From Sinohyriopsis cumingii (lineage: Eukaryota > Mollusca > Bivalvia > Unionida > Unionidae), in NCBI GenBank assembly GCA_028554795.2, contig JAPYKE020000037.1, positions 3,040,501 to 3,104,500 of the forward strand: DNA of 64,000 nucleotides. The letters are read 5' to 3'. Below the pieces are notes generated by a model, which searched no databases, was not told where the DNA came from, and was given only the letters and a program-made list of their open reading frames with translations. Positions 34,982 to 48,483 of this stretch are shown here, in pieces (the stretch's first letter is position 1; every line of letters starts with the position of its first letter). A program made the position numbers and the translations under genes.

Positions 34982-35650
34982 TCAACCAAAAATTTTATCA
35001 AGGCCTATACGATATCGCGATCGAGGATCATGTAAATTTATTGTTATAAATCCGTGAGGGGTAGTTTGTGCTTTTGAAAAGAAGTTTTTAAATCTAATTA
35101 TGTCCATATCTAAGTTGCACCAAGTCTGATGAATATTTCTTAAGGTATGTGTATCAGCTCCATTAAACACAACTAAAATGTTACAGTCCTCTCTGATCAC
35201 CTTTGGTATTTGTGTATATCATTGAGTGACATAGATTATATCTGTATTTTTATGTCTGCCTCGAGAAAATATTCTAACTGGATTTCATTACTTGTCCAGC
35301 ATTACGTCGTCGTATGCAACTAAATTATTAATAAATCCATCTAGTTCATTAACACTCAGCGCTTCATCAATATCGGTTATAAAATTAATAATGTCATCGC
35401 CATCTTCATTTAACAATTTTGCATTTTCATTAACATCTTTAAGTACATCATAACATCTCTGATCATCGACTGATGGTGCATCCAAATACAACGTGTCCCA
35501 CTTAAACCATCTCATTATCAAATTAAGCAGTAATTGTGTCTTTCCACTTCCAGACGGGCCTATTATTATCATTCTGATGGAATTCGGTAATGCTGAAATG
35601 TGTTTTACTGGCTCTTGCTTTCGTGTCGCTGAGAAATCAGTTACATCCAT
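34982..35650 (-). pseudogene. ATP: packaging ATPase relic, unit 2
   Basis: Copy of 29280-29948 with the same internal stops; differs at the extreme C-terminus (Ile for Phe before the final Phe-Gly). Confidence 0.85.
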
Positions 35651-35819
35651 ATGATAAATTATAAATATACACGAATCTATATTGTTTACGTTGTAGAGTT
35701 AAAACTCCAACCACTGATTTAGTCACTGTTAAAAAAAATAGAAAAATAGCATATGGTGGAAGATGTGCAGTATGTAACAGAATTGTTTTTCGTTATTAAC
35801 CAGAAATCAACTTACGGAT

Positions 35820-36091
35820 GGCGGTGATATACCAGGATATAATTATTGTGGTCCTGGTTACCCGACAAAATCAACCAAAACCTGGTGAATATCCATTAAA
35901 ATGATATTGATAAAGCATGTCACGCTCATGATGTAGTTTATAAAAGTAAAAACCTCCAAGACAGACATATTGCAGATGTGAAGTTGATTCATTCGTTAAA
36001 TTCCATAAAAATTAAAAATATCAGAGAATCAGCTAATTGGTTGGTAAGATATGCGATGAAAGGTAAACCAGCATTAGGAACCGGTAATTAA
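35820..36091 (+). pseudogene. phospholipase A2 relic, unit 2
   Basis: Same as 30118-30389. Confidence 0.7.
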
Positions 36092-36119
36092 TTAACCAAT
36101 TGTTAAAATAATGGAATAA

Positions 36120-37080
36120 ATGTATTATTACCCAAGGGAATATTGGAGGGTTAGAGCAGCAATTAGTAAACTCGCTGATGCAGCAGGTGTCGAACGTTCT
36201 GCCGCCGCAAATTGGTTAGCACGACAGGCAATATGGCAAATTTATTTACCACCACCTAAACGAATTTAGCATGCATGTTTTGATGTCAGTACTCCTAAAG
36301 AAGTCCATCAAACAGATATTTTGTTTTAACCACACGATACTAATAAAATTAAATTGGTAGACGTCAAATAACATACAAATACGTGTTGACTGTCATTGAT
36401 TTTGCAAGTAGGTATAAAGAAGCAGAGTCACTATCATGTTAAACAGCTGCTGAAGTTATATCTGCTTTTGAGCGAATTTATCAACAAGGACAATTGCGAT
36501 GGCCGCAACTATTTCAAGTTGATCCTGGCAAAGAATTTCTTGGTGCAGTATCACCTCTGATGAAAAAATATAATGTCGAAATTAGACGAGGGCACATTGC
36601 AATACATCGTGATCAGGCAATTGTTGAATGATCTAATCGAACACTTGCTGAGTGGGTATTTGGATATCAGTATGCGAAGGAAATAATTCAAGAAACGAGA
36701 TCTCGCGAATGGGTTGCAAGATTAACAAGTGTGATAGCTGCATTAAATAATGAAATTACTCGAACAACTGCCATGAAACCTATTAATACAATTGCAAAAA
36801 AAATATACCAATAAAACGAAATGATTTTTCAAAACAACCAGTATTAGGTAATGCTACTGTGAGGTATTTATATGAACCTGGTGAACTTGAAGGTGGTAAA
36901 ATAAGAGCGACTGATCCTATTTGGAGCGTAACGACATATAAAATATCAAGCGTGGTAAGATCTACTGGTAGACTTGCCATCTACAGATTAGATTCAACTG
37001 CTCCTCAACGTGGATTTGTACGTGAACAATTACAAGTAATTCCTGAAGACACACAAATACCACCGCATTCACTTAACTAG
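36120..37080 (+). pseudogene. INT: integrase relic, unit 2
   Basis: Same as 30418-31378, same stops. Confidence 0.8.
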
Positions 37081-37090
37081 CACCTCGACG

Positions 37091-40044
37091 TTATTTATAT
37101 TCAAGACAGGTCAGCATTAAATTTTCGCGTGTATGACCAAATTTACTATTAATTCTATCTACGGTAAATTGTCTTGGATCATTACTCGAGTATCGCCACA
37201 ACATTACTGTATTACAGCTCGCACAATGATTATTTTGCTGTTGTTTCAGCGTTATTATAAATTCAGCATCAAGATCTGTTCTTATTATATCCTTGTCAAT
37301 AACATCGCCAGTGGTTTCTATAACGTCTATAATAACCCTCAGCAATCTAGTTATTTTTCTAACTCTAGACACTGCGAGATAAACTAAATTTGACCATCGA
37401 TACGATCATCGACGATCCAAACTCGCGTATCAGAAATAGTTAACCCCTAAGATGAATGAATCATCATTGCGTATCCAAGCGTCCACGAGATTTGTCAATA
37501 GATAACGCGTTCTCAACAACATTGACACCAACTAAAACAATATTATTTAACACAAGATTTTGTTTCTTTGACGATCCTGGTAGATCAACGTCGATATTCT
37601 GCCGTCGCATATCAACCGGTCGATAACACAATGGTACAGGTAGATTTGATTTTTTTTTATTTAACACACATAACTGTTGTTGAAGTGTCCACGAAATTCT
37701 TTTACCATTCGTGTGGAGACAATCCAACAAAAGGTGGTGGTTGACCATGATCGCCTCACATTATTACAGCGGTATTTTTTTGTTAATAACCAATCAAGAA
37801 ATGTTTTTAATGTATCTTTAGATACTGTACATATTTCATCCCAAACGATAATCTTTGGAATGTATTTCTCTCCCATTCGATCAGGAGTCCATGCTTCTCC
37901 TTTCCATCGAAAAAAGCCGTGATAAGTGCACGATTTAATATTTCTTTCTCTCATTTCTCTTGTGTATAGGGGTTAAAACGATCATATCAAAATTCCGAAA
38001 TAGTTCAATCACGTGACTTCTTTTACCTGAAACTCCTGGTACATTAAGATAAACTGTTTCATGTCTAGCTACGGGATCATGCACTGACGGTGCAGACGAC
38101 AACTTTAATGTCTGATATTTTCTGCAATAAATATATCTGATTTTAACATCAGCGGATTCAGAATAATCGAGTATATTTTCCTGTTTTATTCTCCATTAGC
38201 CCCATGGTGCACAAGTGCTGTTATTTAATTTTCCAACAATCCTGAATATTTTTTATTGGTATAAAACGAATCTGTAGCGACTCTGACAGCAAACGTAGAA
38301 ACTCTGTTTATCATCGATAATATATTTATCGAAACGTACGCGAGCATTGAAGATCTTAAATGACTAAATTGTGGTGACTCACCGTCCATATAACACATAA
38401 TTTAGTTCCATTTGGCAAGAAAACTATTTCTCGACTTATAAACGTATTTTTCTTCGTCTATAATCATTCTTGTACAATGTCGTTTCTGATCGTATGTCTC
38501 TCCTTGTGTGAATTTACCGATTATTTTTCTGCCGAGATCATTTGAGATTTTATTTCCATAATCGGTTGTATCAGGATTTTTATCATCAGAATATTTCTTT
38601 TGTTGTGGTAACCAAACTTCTTTCTGCGAACGATATGATATAATTGCTTAACTTACTGTCAAAAAATATCAGTATTTTTACGTCGAGCATATATCGTAAT
38701 AATACTGTTGGTGCCCACATTTTTTCCGAAAAAATGTTTGAAAAAACCAAACATAACAAATAGGATGAAGACCTTTAGCAAACTCGAATGATTCAACACA
38801 AGCGAATCCAGTCAGGTCAAAATCTGGTAATGGTCCGTTTATCGATGCTCTGGTCATTTCGTGTGTCGGATGACCGAATCATTTAAAAGATACAGAAAAC
38901 TCTCCCATTCCAAGAAAAAGTCCCGGATAACATGCAACCATATCAACTGAGATAACATCTCAGTGATCGTATTTGCTATTCCACAATCCACCGTGTCCGT
39001 ATTCGACACAACTCGATATTATATCATTGATAAAATCAAACCGAATAGGTTTTCACGAATGTTTCTCTCTAGCAAAATGAGCCGCAAACTGAAGGAACGG
39101 TAAAAACAATTACTGAGTATTTTTTCAGTATCATCAGTATATTTTAATGCAAAATTTTTCATTTTTGTGTGAAAAGAATCTGTTCGATAAATCTCACCAT
39201 TAGGTCGTACAAACTGATCAAATTTTCTTTTTTCTTCGATGCAGACCATCTGGTAGAATCAGTTCATCGTCGTTTTCAAAACTCTACCATACTGATACAG
39301 GATCGTTTTTACTTATTTCATTAATAAAATCAAATATATCTCCTTGGTAAAATTTAACGGTTCGATTTTGTGGGAATATTGTTACCGTATTAGTCCACGC
39401 ATGCGAATTATGATCAATAATTTCGATCGAAGCTCCTTTTGATTTATATTTTGATTCGTACATAATCTCTTCGGTTCTCGTTTTTATTATTATTGGAAAT
39501 TTTAGCTTCTTTATAGCTCAGCGATGTCTTTGATAGACGCTCCGGTGTCTTTAACTATTTCTCCCCACTCGTTTATTATTTTACGTCTTTTATCTGTTAG
39601 ACCTTTTCCGCGAATCGAAACTGTAAAATGTTCCGTTACTCGTTCGGTTACACAATTCATCGGTTTTACATTATCAACACTGAGTTTTTCATTTATCGGA
39701 TAAATTCCATAAATAACCGCGGTTACAGGATACGCTCTTTCATAATACAGTTTGTTAGTATCAGTCAACATTCCTGGTTTGGAATTTTTACTCAGTATGG
39801 CAAATTTTTCATTATGAGGGACAGGATCATATTAGTCACGGATAATCCAATTGTCTGTTTCTGCTAGTACAATAAATTTTACTTTAAAAAGATATTTTCG
39901 ATTGTCGAGATAATTAATGATAGTTGCCGCTCGTTTGTCGTTCATCGTAGCATCGACACCATCGGTGATTTTGAATGTTGACCATACGTGAGTTGCGCCA
40001 TCTTTGCTAAATTCCTTCTTGGCCTCGTGAATTGTAATAATCAA
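37091..40044 (-). pseudogene. PolB/helicase/HNH relic, unit 2
   Basis: Same as 31389-34342, cut at the same unit junction. Confidence 0.75.
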
Positions 40045-40683
40045 TGCTTGAATGCTTACTTAATGTTACGTTATTTTCGGACATAATCCTGCACGGGTGT
40101 CCATGTTTTAAGCTGTTTGTTTTAAATTTGATTTTGTACAATGCTTCAAATATTCCAAACGAGCAGGTTGAATAAAATTACCAGATATGTGTTACTAAAT
40201 AGATAGAATATAACAACGTTTAGATTGATCATTTGGCATACTCAACTAGACTGCAGCGTGACATCCAAGGACATACGTCGACCGAGAGTTTAGTCAGGGT
40301 TTGTACAATTGAAGGTTACCAAAGGAATGGCTCATTTCTATTTTTTCTTTCTTTCTTTTTCTTTTCTTCTGTTCGAACTATAAAATGATCTATATTGTAA
40401 AGTCCATCGGCAATATTTGTGCATAGGTGACAAATGTAAGCATATTTATTGCGTAAGTAGCAGCAGAGGATGCGAACAGACCACTTGCTGGAAGGTCCAT
40501 TTTTGAAAACTAAGGCTTCCTACGAAAAATGAGGGAAAAAAAGAGGGGGTGAAGATATCACTGCTGGAAGGTTTATTTTTGAGAACTAAGGCTTCCTACG
40601 AAAACGAAAGTCAATAACGTCAAACTATCGTTTTGCCGCCAAGACACTTATTTGAGGTGGCGCCTCCTCTGCTGCTATAATTA

Positions 40684-41352
40684 TCAACCAAAAATTTTAT
40701 CAAGGCCTATACGATATCGCGATCGAGGATCATGTAAATTTATTGTTATAAATCCGTGAGGGGTAGTTTGTGCTTTTGAAAAGAAGTTTTTAAATCTAAT
40801 TATGTCCATATCTAAGTTGCACCAAGTCTGATGAATATTTCTTAAGGTATGTGTATCAGCTCCATTAAACACAACTAAAATGTTACAGTCCTCTCTGATC
40901 ACCTTTGGTATTTGTGTATATCATTGAGTGACATAGATTATATCTGTATTTTTATGTCTGCCTCGAGAAAATATTCTAACTGGATTTCATTACTTGTCCA
41001 GCATTACGTCGTCGTATGCAACTAAATTATTAATAAATCCATCTAGTTCATTAACACTCAGCGCTTCATCAATATCGGTTATAAAATTAATAATGTCATC
41101 GCCATCTTCATTTAACAATTTTGCATTTTCATTAACATCTTTAAGTACATCATAACATCTCTGATCATCGACTGATGGTGCATCCAAATACAACGTGTCC
41201 CACTTAAACCATCTCATTATCAAATTAAGCAGTAATTGTGTCTTTCCACTTCCAGACGGGCCTATTATTATCATTCTGATGGAATTCGGTAATGCTGAAA
41301 TGTGTTTTACTGGCTCTTGCTTTCGTGTCGCTGAGAAATCAGTTACATCCAT
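40684..41352 (-). pseudogene. ATP: packaging ATPase relic, unit 3
   Basis: Same as unit 2. Confidence 0.85.
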
Positions 41353-41521
41353 ATGATAAATTATAAATATACACGAATCTATATTGTTTACGTTGTAGAG
41401 TTAAAACTCCAACCACTGATTTAGTCACTGTTAAAAAAAATAGAAAAATAGCATATGGTGGAAGATGTGCAGTATGTAACAGAATTGTTTTTCGTTATTA
41501 ACCAGAAATCAACTTACGGAT

Positions 41522-41793
41522 GGCGGTGATATACCAGGATATAATTATTGTGGTCCTGGTTACCCGACAAAATCAACCAAAACCTGGTGAATATCCATTA
41601 AAATGATATTGATAAAGCATGTCACGCTCATGATGTAGTTTATAAAAGTAAAAACCTCCAAGACAGACATATTGCAGATGTGAAGTTGATTCATTCGTTA
41701 AATTCCATAAAAATTAAAAATATCAGAGAATCGGCTAATTGGTTGGTAAGATATGCGATGAAAGGTAAACCAGCATTAGGAACCGGTAATTAA
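41522..41793 (+). pseudogene. phospholipase A2 relic, unit 3
   Basis: Same as 30118-30389 apart from one silent-looking A-to-G change near 41732. Confidence 0.7.
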
Positions 41794-41821
41794 TTAACCA
41801 ATTGTTAAAATAATGGAATAA

Positions 41822-42782
41822 ATGTATTATTACCCAAGGGAATATTGGAGGGTTAGAGCAGCAATTAGTAAACTCGCTGATGCAGCAGGTGTCGAACGTT
41901 CTGCCGCCGCAAATTGGTTAGCACGACAGGCAATATGGCAAATTTATTTACCACCACCTAAACGAATTTAGCATGCATGTTTTGATGTCAGTACTCCTAA
42001 AGAAGTCCATCAAACAGATATTTTGTTTTAACCACACGATACTAATAAAATTAAATTGGTAGACGTCAAATAACATACAAATACGTGTTGACTGTCATTG
42101 ATTTTGCAAGTAGGTATAAAGAAGCAGAGTCACTATCATGTTAAACAGCTGCTGAAGTTATATCTGCTTTTGAGCGAATTTATCAACAAGGACAATTGCG
42201 ATGGCCGCAACTATTTCAAGTTGATCCTGGCAAAGAATTTCTTGGTGCAGTATCACCTCTGATGAAAAAATATAATGTCGAAATTAGACGAGGGCACATT
42301 GCAATACATCGTGATCAGGCAATTGTTGAATGATCTAATCGAACACTTGCTGAGTGGGTATTTGGATATCAGTATGCGAAGGAAATAATTCAAGAAACGA
42401 GATCTCGCGAATGGGTTGCAAGATTAACAAGTGTGATAGCTGCATTAAATAATGAAATTACTCGAACAACTGCCATGAAACCTATTAATACAATTGCAAA
42501 AAAAATATACCAATAAAACGAAATGATTTTTCAAAACAACCAGTATTAGGTAATGCTACTGTGAGGTATTTATATGAACCTGGTGAACTTGAAGGTGGTA
42601 AAATAAGAGCGACTGATCCTATTTGGAGCGTAACGACATATAAAATATCAAGCGTGGTAAGATCTACTGGTAGACTTGCCATCTACAGATTAGATTCAAC
42701 TGCTCCTCAACGTGGATTTGTACGTGAACAATTACAAGTAATTCCTGAAGACACACAAATACCACCGCATTCACTTAACTAG
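41822..42782 (+). pseudogene. INT: integrase relic, unit 3
   Basis: Same as 30418-31378. Confidence 0.8.
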
Positions 42783-42792
42783 CACCTCGACG

Positions 42793-45746
42793 TTATTTAT
42801 ATTCAAGACAGGTCAGCATTAAATTTTCGCGTGTATGACCAAATTTACTATTAATTCTATCTACGGTAAATTGTCTTGGATCATTACTCGAGTATCGCCA
42901 CAACATTACTGTATTACAGCTCGCACAATGATTATTTTGCTGTTGTTTCAGCGTTATTATAAATTCAGCATCAAGATCTGTTCTTATTATATCCTTGTCA
43001 ATAACATCGCCAGTGGTTTCTATAACGTCTATAATAACCCTCAGCAATCTAGTTATTTTTCTAACTCTAGACACTGCGAGATAAACTAAATTTGACCATC
43101 GATACGATCATCGACGATCCAAACTCGCGTATCAGAAATAGTTAACCCCTAAGATGAATGAATCATCATTGCGTATCCAAGCGTCCACGAGATTTGTCAA
43201 TAGATAACGCGTTCTCAACAACATTGACACCAACTAAAACAATATTATTTAACACAAGATTTTGTTTCTTTGACGATCCTGGTAGATCAACGTCGATATT
43301 CTGCCGTCGCATATCAACCGGTCGATAACACAATGGTACAGGTAGATTTGATTTTTTTTTATTTAACACACATAACTGTTGTTGAAGTGTCCACGAAATT
43401 CTTTTACCATTCGTGTGGAGACAATCCAACAAAAGGTGGTGGTTGACCATGATCGCCTCACATTATTACAGCGGTATTTTTTTGTTAATAACCAATCAAG
43501 AAATGTTTTTAATGTATCTTTAGATACTGTACATATTTCATCCCAAACGATAATCTTTGGAATGTATTTCTCTCCCATTCGATCAGGAGTCCATGCTTCT
43601 CCTTTCCATCGAAAAAAGCCGTGATAAGTGCACGATTTAATATTTCTTTCTCTCATTTCTCTTGTGTATAGGGGTTAAAACGATCATATCAAAATTCCGA
43701 AATAGTTCAATCACGTGACTTCTTTTACCTGAAACTCCTGGTACATTAAGATAAACTGTTTCATGTCTAGCTACGGGATCATGCACTGACGGTGCAGACG
43801 ACAACTTTAATGTCTGATATTTTCTGCAATAAATATATCTGATTTTAACATCAGCGGATTCAGAATAATCGAGTATATTTTCCTGTTTTATTCTCCATTA
43901 GCCCCATGGTGCACAAGTGCTGTTATTTAATTTTCCAACAATCCTGAATATTTTTTATTGGTATAAAACGAATCTGTAGCGACTCTGACAGCAAACGTAG
44001 AAACTCTGTTTATCATCGATAATATATTTATCGAAACGTACGCGAGCATTGAAGATCTTAAATGACTAAATTGTGGTGACTCACCGTCCATATAACACAT
44101 AATTTAGTTCCATTTGGCAAGAAAACTATTTCTCGACTTATAAACGTATTTTTCTTCGTCTATAATCATTCTTGTACAATGTCGTTTCTGATCGTATGTC
44201 TCTCCTTGTGTGAATTTACCGATTATTTTTCTGCCGAGATCATTTGAGATTTTATTTCCATAATCGGTTGTATCAGGATTTTTATCATCAGAATATTTCT
44301 TTTGTTGTGGTAACCAAACTTCTTTCTGCGAACGATATGATATAATTGCTTAACTTACTGTCAAAAAATATCAGTATTTTTACGTCGAGCATATATCGTA
44401 ATAATACTGTTGGTGCCCACATTTTTTCCGAAAAAATGTTTGAAAAAACCAAACATAACAAATAGGATGAAGACCTTTAGCAAACTCGAATGATTCAACA
44501 CAAGCGAATCCAGTCAGGTCAAAATCTGGTAATGGTCCGTTTATCGATGCTCTGGTCATTTCGTGTGTCGGATGACCGAATCATTTAAAAGATACAGAAA
44601 ACTCTCCCATTCCAAGAAAAAGTCCCGGATAACATGCAACCATATCAACTGAGATAACATCTCAGTGATCGTATTTGCTATTCCACAATCCACCGTGTCC
44701 GTATTCGACACAACTCGATATTATATCATTGATAAAATCAAACCGAATAGGTTTTCACGAATGTTTCTCTCTAGCAAAATGAGCCGCAAACTGAAGGAAC
44801 GGTAAAAACAATTACTGAGTATTTTTTCAGTATCATCGGTATATTTTAATGCAAAATTTTTCATTTTTGTGTGAAAAGAATCTGTTCGATAAATCTCACC
44901 ATTAGGTCGTACAAACTGATCAAATTTTCTTTTTTCTTCGATGCAGACCATCTGGTAGAATCAGTTCATCGTCGTTTTCAAAACTCTACCATACTGATAC
45001 AGGATCGTTTTTACTTATTTCATTAATAAAATCAAATATATCTCCTTGGTAAAATTTAACGGTTCGATTTTGTGGGAATATTGTTACCGTATTAGTCCAC
45101 GCATGCGAATTATGATCAATAATTTCGATCGAAGCTCCTTTTGATTTATATTTTGATTCGTACATAATCTCTTCGGTTCTCGTTTTTATTATTATTGGAA
45201 ATTTTAGCTTCTTTATAGCTCAGCGATGTCTTTGATAGACGCTCCGGTGTCTTTAACTATTTCTCCCCACTCGTTTATTATTTTACGTCTTTTATCTGTT
45301 AGACCTTTTCCGCGAATCGAAACTGTAAAATGTTCCGTTACTCGTTCGGTTACACAATTCATCGGTTTTACATTATCAACACTGAGTTTTTCATTTATCG
45401 GATAAATTCCATAAATAACCGCGGTTACAGGATACGCTCTTTCATAATACAGTTTGTTAGTATCAGTCAACATTCCTGGTTTGGAATTTTTACTCAGTAT
45501 GGCAAATTTTTCATTATGAGGGACAGGATCATATTAGTCACGGATAATCCAATTGTCTGTTTCTGCTAGTACAATAAATTTTACTTTAAAAAGATATTTT
45601 CGATTGTCGAGATAATTAATGATAGTTGCCGCTCGTTTGTCGTTCATCGTAGCATCGACACCATCGGTGATTTTGAATGTTGACCATACGTGAGTTGCGC
45701 CATCTTTGCTAAATTCCTTCTTGGCCTCGTGAATTGTAATAATCAA
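42793..45746 (-). pseudogene. PolB/helicase/HNH relic, unit 3
   Basis: Same as 31389-34342, cut at the same unit junction. Confidence 0.75.
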
Positions 45747-46385
45747 TGCTTGAATGCTTACTTAATGTTACGTTATTTTCGGACATAATCCTGCACGGGT
45801 GTCCATGTTTTAAGCTGTTTGTTTTAAATTTGATTTTGTACAATGCTTCAAATATTCCAAACGAGCAGGTTGAATAAAATTACCAGATATGTGTTACTAA
45901 ATAGATAGAATATAACAACGTTTAGATTGATCATTTGGCATACTCAACTAGACTGCAGCGTGACATCCAAGGACATACGTCGACCGAGAGTTTAGTCAGG
46001 GTTTGTACAATTGAAGGTTACCAAAGGAATGGCTCATTTCTATTTTTTCTTTCTTTCTTTTTCTTTTCTTCTGTTCGAACTATAAAATGATCTATATTGT
46101 AAAGTCCATCGGCAATATTTGTGCATAGGTGACAAATGTAAGCATATTTATTGCGTAAGTAGCAGCAGAGGATGCGAACAGACCACTTGCTGGAAGGTCC
46201 ATTTTTGAAAACTAAGGCTTCCTACGAAAAATGAGGGAAAAAAAGAGGGGGTGAAGATATCACTGCTGGAAGGTTTATTTTTGAGAACTAAGGCTTCCTA
46301 CGAAAACGAAAGTCAATAACGTCAAACTATCGTTTTGCCGCCAAGACACTTATTTGAGGTGGCGCCTCCTCTGCTGCTATAATTA

Positions 46386-47054
46386 TCAACCAAAAATTTT
46401 ATCAAGGCCTATACGATATCGCGATCGAGGATCATGTAAATTTATTGTTATAAATCCGTGAGGGGTAGTTTGTGCTTTTGAAAAGAAGTTTTTAAATCTA
46501 ATTATGTCCATATCTAAGTTGCACCAAGTCTGATGAATATTTCTTAAGGTATGTGTATCAGCTCCATTAAACACAACTAAAATGTTACAGTCCTCTCTGA
46601 TCACCTTTGGTATTTGTGTATATCATTGAGTGACATAGATTATATCTGTATTTTTATGTCTGCCTCGAGAAAATATTCTAACTGGATTTCATTACTTGTC
46701 CAGCATTACGTCGTCGTATGCAACTAAATTATTAATAAATCCATCTAGTTCATTAACACTCAGCGCTTCATCAATATCGGTTATAAAATTAATAATGTCA
46801 TCGCCATCTTCATTTAACAATTTTGCATTTTCATTAACATCTTTAAGTACATCATAACATCTCTGATCATCGACTGATGGTGCAACCAAATACAACGTGT
46901 CCCACTTAAACCATCTCATTATCAAATTAAGCAGTAATTGTGTCTTTCCACTTCCAGACGGGCCTATTATTATCATTCTGATGGAATTCGGTAATGCTGA
47001 AATGTGTTTTACTGGCTCTTGCTTTCGTGTCGCTGAGAAATCAGTTACATCCAT
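46386..47054 (-). pseudogene. ATP: packaging ATPase relic, unit 4
   Basis: As units 1-3 but with Asp to Val in the LDAPS segment (46884), the first of the copy-4-specific differences. Confidence 0.85.
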
Positions 47055-47223
47055 ATGATAAATTATAAATATACACGAATCTATATTGTTTACGTTGTAG
47101 AGTTAAAACTCCAACCACTGATTTAGTCACTGTTAGAAAAAATAGAAAAATAGCATTTGGTGGAAGATGTGCAGTATGTAACAGAATTGTTTTTCGTTAT
47201 TAACCAGAAATCAACTTACTGAT

Positions 47224-47495
47224 GGCGGTGATATACCAGGATATAATTATTGTGGTCCTGGTTACCCGACAAAATCAAATAAAACCTGGTGAATATCCAT
47301 TAAAATGATATTGATATTGCATGTCACGCTCATGATGTAGTTTATAAAAGTAAAAACCTCCAAGACAGACATATTGCAGATGTGAAGTTGATTCATTCGT
47401 TAAATTCCATAAAAATTAAAAATATCAGAGAATCAGCTAATTGGTTGGTAAGATATGCAATGAAAGGTAAACCAGCATTAGGAACCGGTAATTAA
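47224..47495 (+). pseudogene. phospholipase A2 relic, unit 4
   Basis: The catalytic segment reads IDIACHAHDVVY, closer to the consensus D-x-AC-x2-HD than the IDKACH of units 1-3. The frame is still broken between the calcium loop and the catalytic helix. Confidence 0.75.
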
Positions 47496-47523
47496 TTAAC
47501 CAATTGTTAAAATAATGGAATAA

Positions 47524-48483
47524 ATTTATTATTACCCAAGGGAATATTGGAGGGTTAGAGCAGCAATTAGTAAACTCGCTGATGCAGCAGGTGTCGAACG
47601 TTCTGCCGCCGCAAATTGGTTAGCACGACAGGCAATATGGCAAATTTATTTACCACCACCTAAACGAATTTAGCATGCATGTTTTGATGTCAGTACTCCT
47701 AAAGAAGTCCATCAAACAGATATTTTGTTCTAACCACACGATACTAATAAAATTAAATTGGTAGACGTCAAATAACATACAAATACGTGTTGACTGTCAT
47801 TGATTTTGCAAGTAGGTATAAAGAAGCAGAGCCACTATCATCTTAAACAGCTGCTGAAGTTATATCTGCTTTTGAGCGAATTTATCAACGAGGACAATTG
47901 CGATGGCCGCAACTATTTCAAGTTGATCCTGGCAAAGAATTTCTTGGTGCAGTATCACCTCTGATGAAAAAATATAATGTCGAAATTAGACGAGGGCACA
48001 TTGCAATACATCGTGATCAGGCAATTGTTGAATGATTTAATCGAACACTTGCTGAGTGGGTATTTGGATATCAGTATGCGAAGGAAATAATTCAAGAAAC
48101 GAGATCTCGCGAATGGGTTGCAAGATTAACAAGTGTGATAGCTGCATTAAACAATGAAATTACTCGAACAACTGCCATGAAACCTATTAATGCAATTGCA
48201 AAAAAATATACCAATAAAACGAAATGATTTTTCAAAACAACCAGTATTAGGTAATGCTACTGTGAGGTATTTATATGAACCTGGTGAACTTGAAGGTGGT
48301 AAAATAAGAGCGACTGATCCTATTTGGAGCGTAACGACAAATAAAATATCAAGCGTGGTAAGATCTACTGGTAGACTTGCCATCTACAGATTAGATTCAA
48401 CTGCTCCTCAATGTGGATTTGTACGTGAACAATTACAAGTAATTCCTGAAGACACACAAATACCACCGCATTCACTTAACTAG
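47524..48483 (+). pseudogene. INT: integrase relic, unit 4
   Basis: Same layout. The TGA after the catalytic Glu is kept, but the following codon differs from units 1-3. A 1-base deletion near 48203 lengthens the open C-terminal frame (from about 48190). Differences from other units include Tyr to Asn and Arg to Cys in the C-terminal domain. Confidence 0.8.

Larger units (their letters stand above)
34345..40044. repeat. 5702-bp tandem unit, copy 2 of 4
   Basis: Follows copy 1 with TG between them. The left part matches copies 3 and 4 and differs from copy 1; the rest is like copies 1 and 3. Contains the same flank piece, TIR and gene relics shifted by +5702. Confidence 0.95.
40047..45746. 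repeat. 5702-bp tandem unit, copy 3 of 4
   Basis: Third copy with the same junction (TG at 40045-40046). Carries a few private or copy-4-like bases, for example CGGCTAATT near 41732 and a CGGTAT near 44838. Confidence 0.95.
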
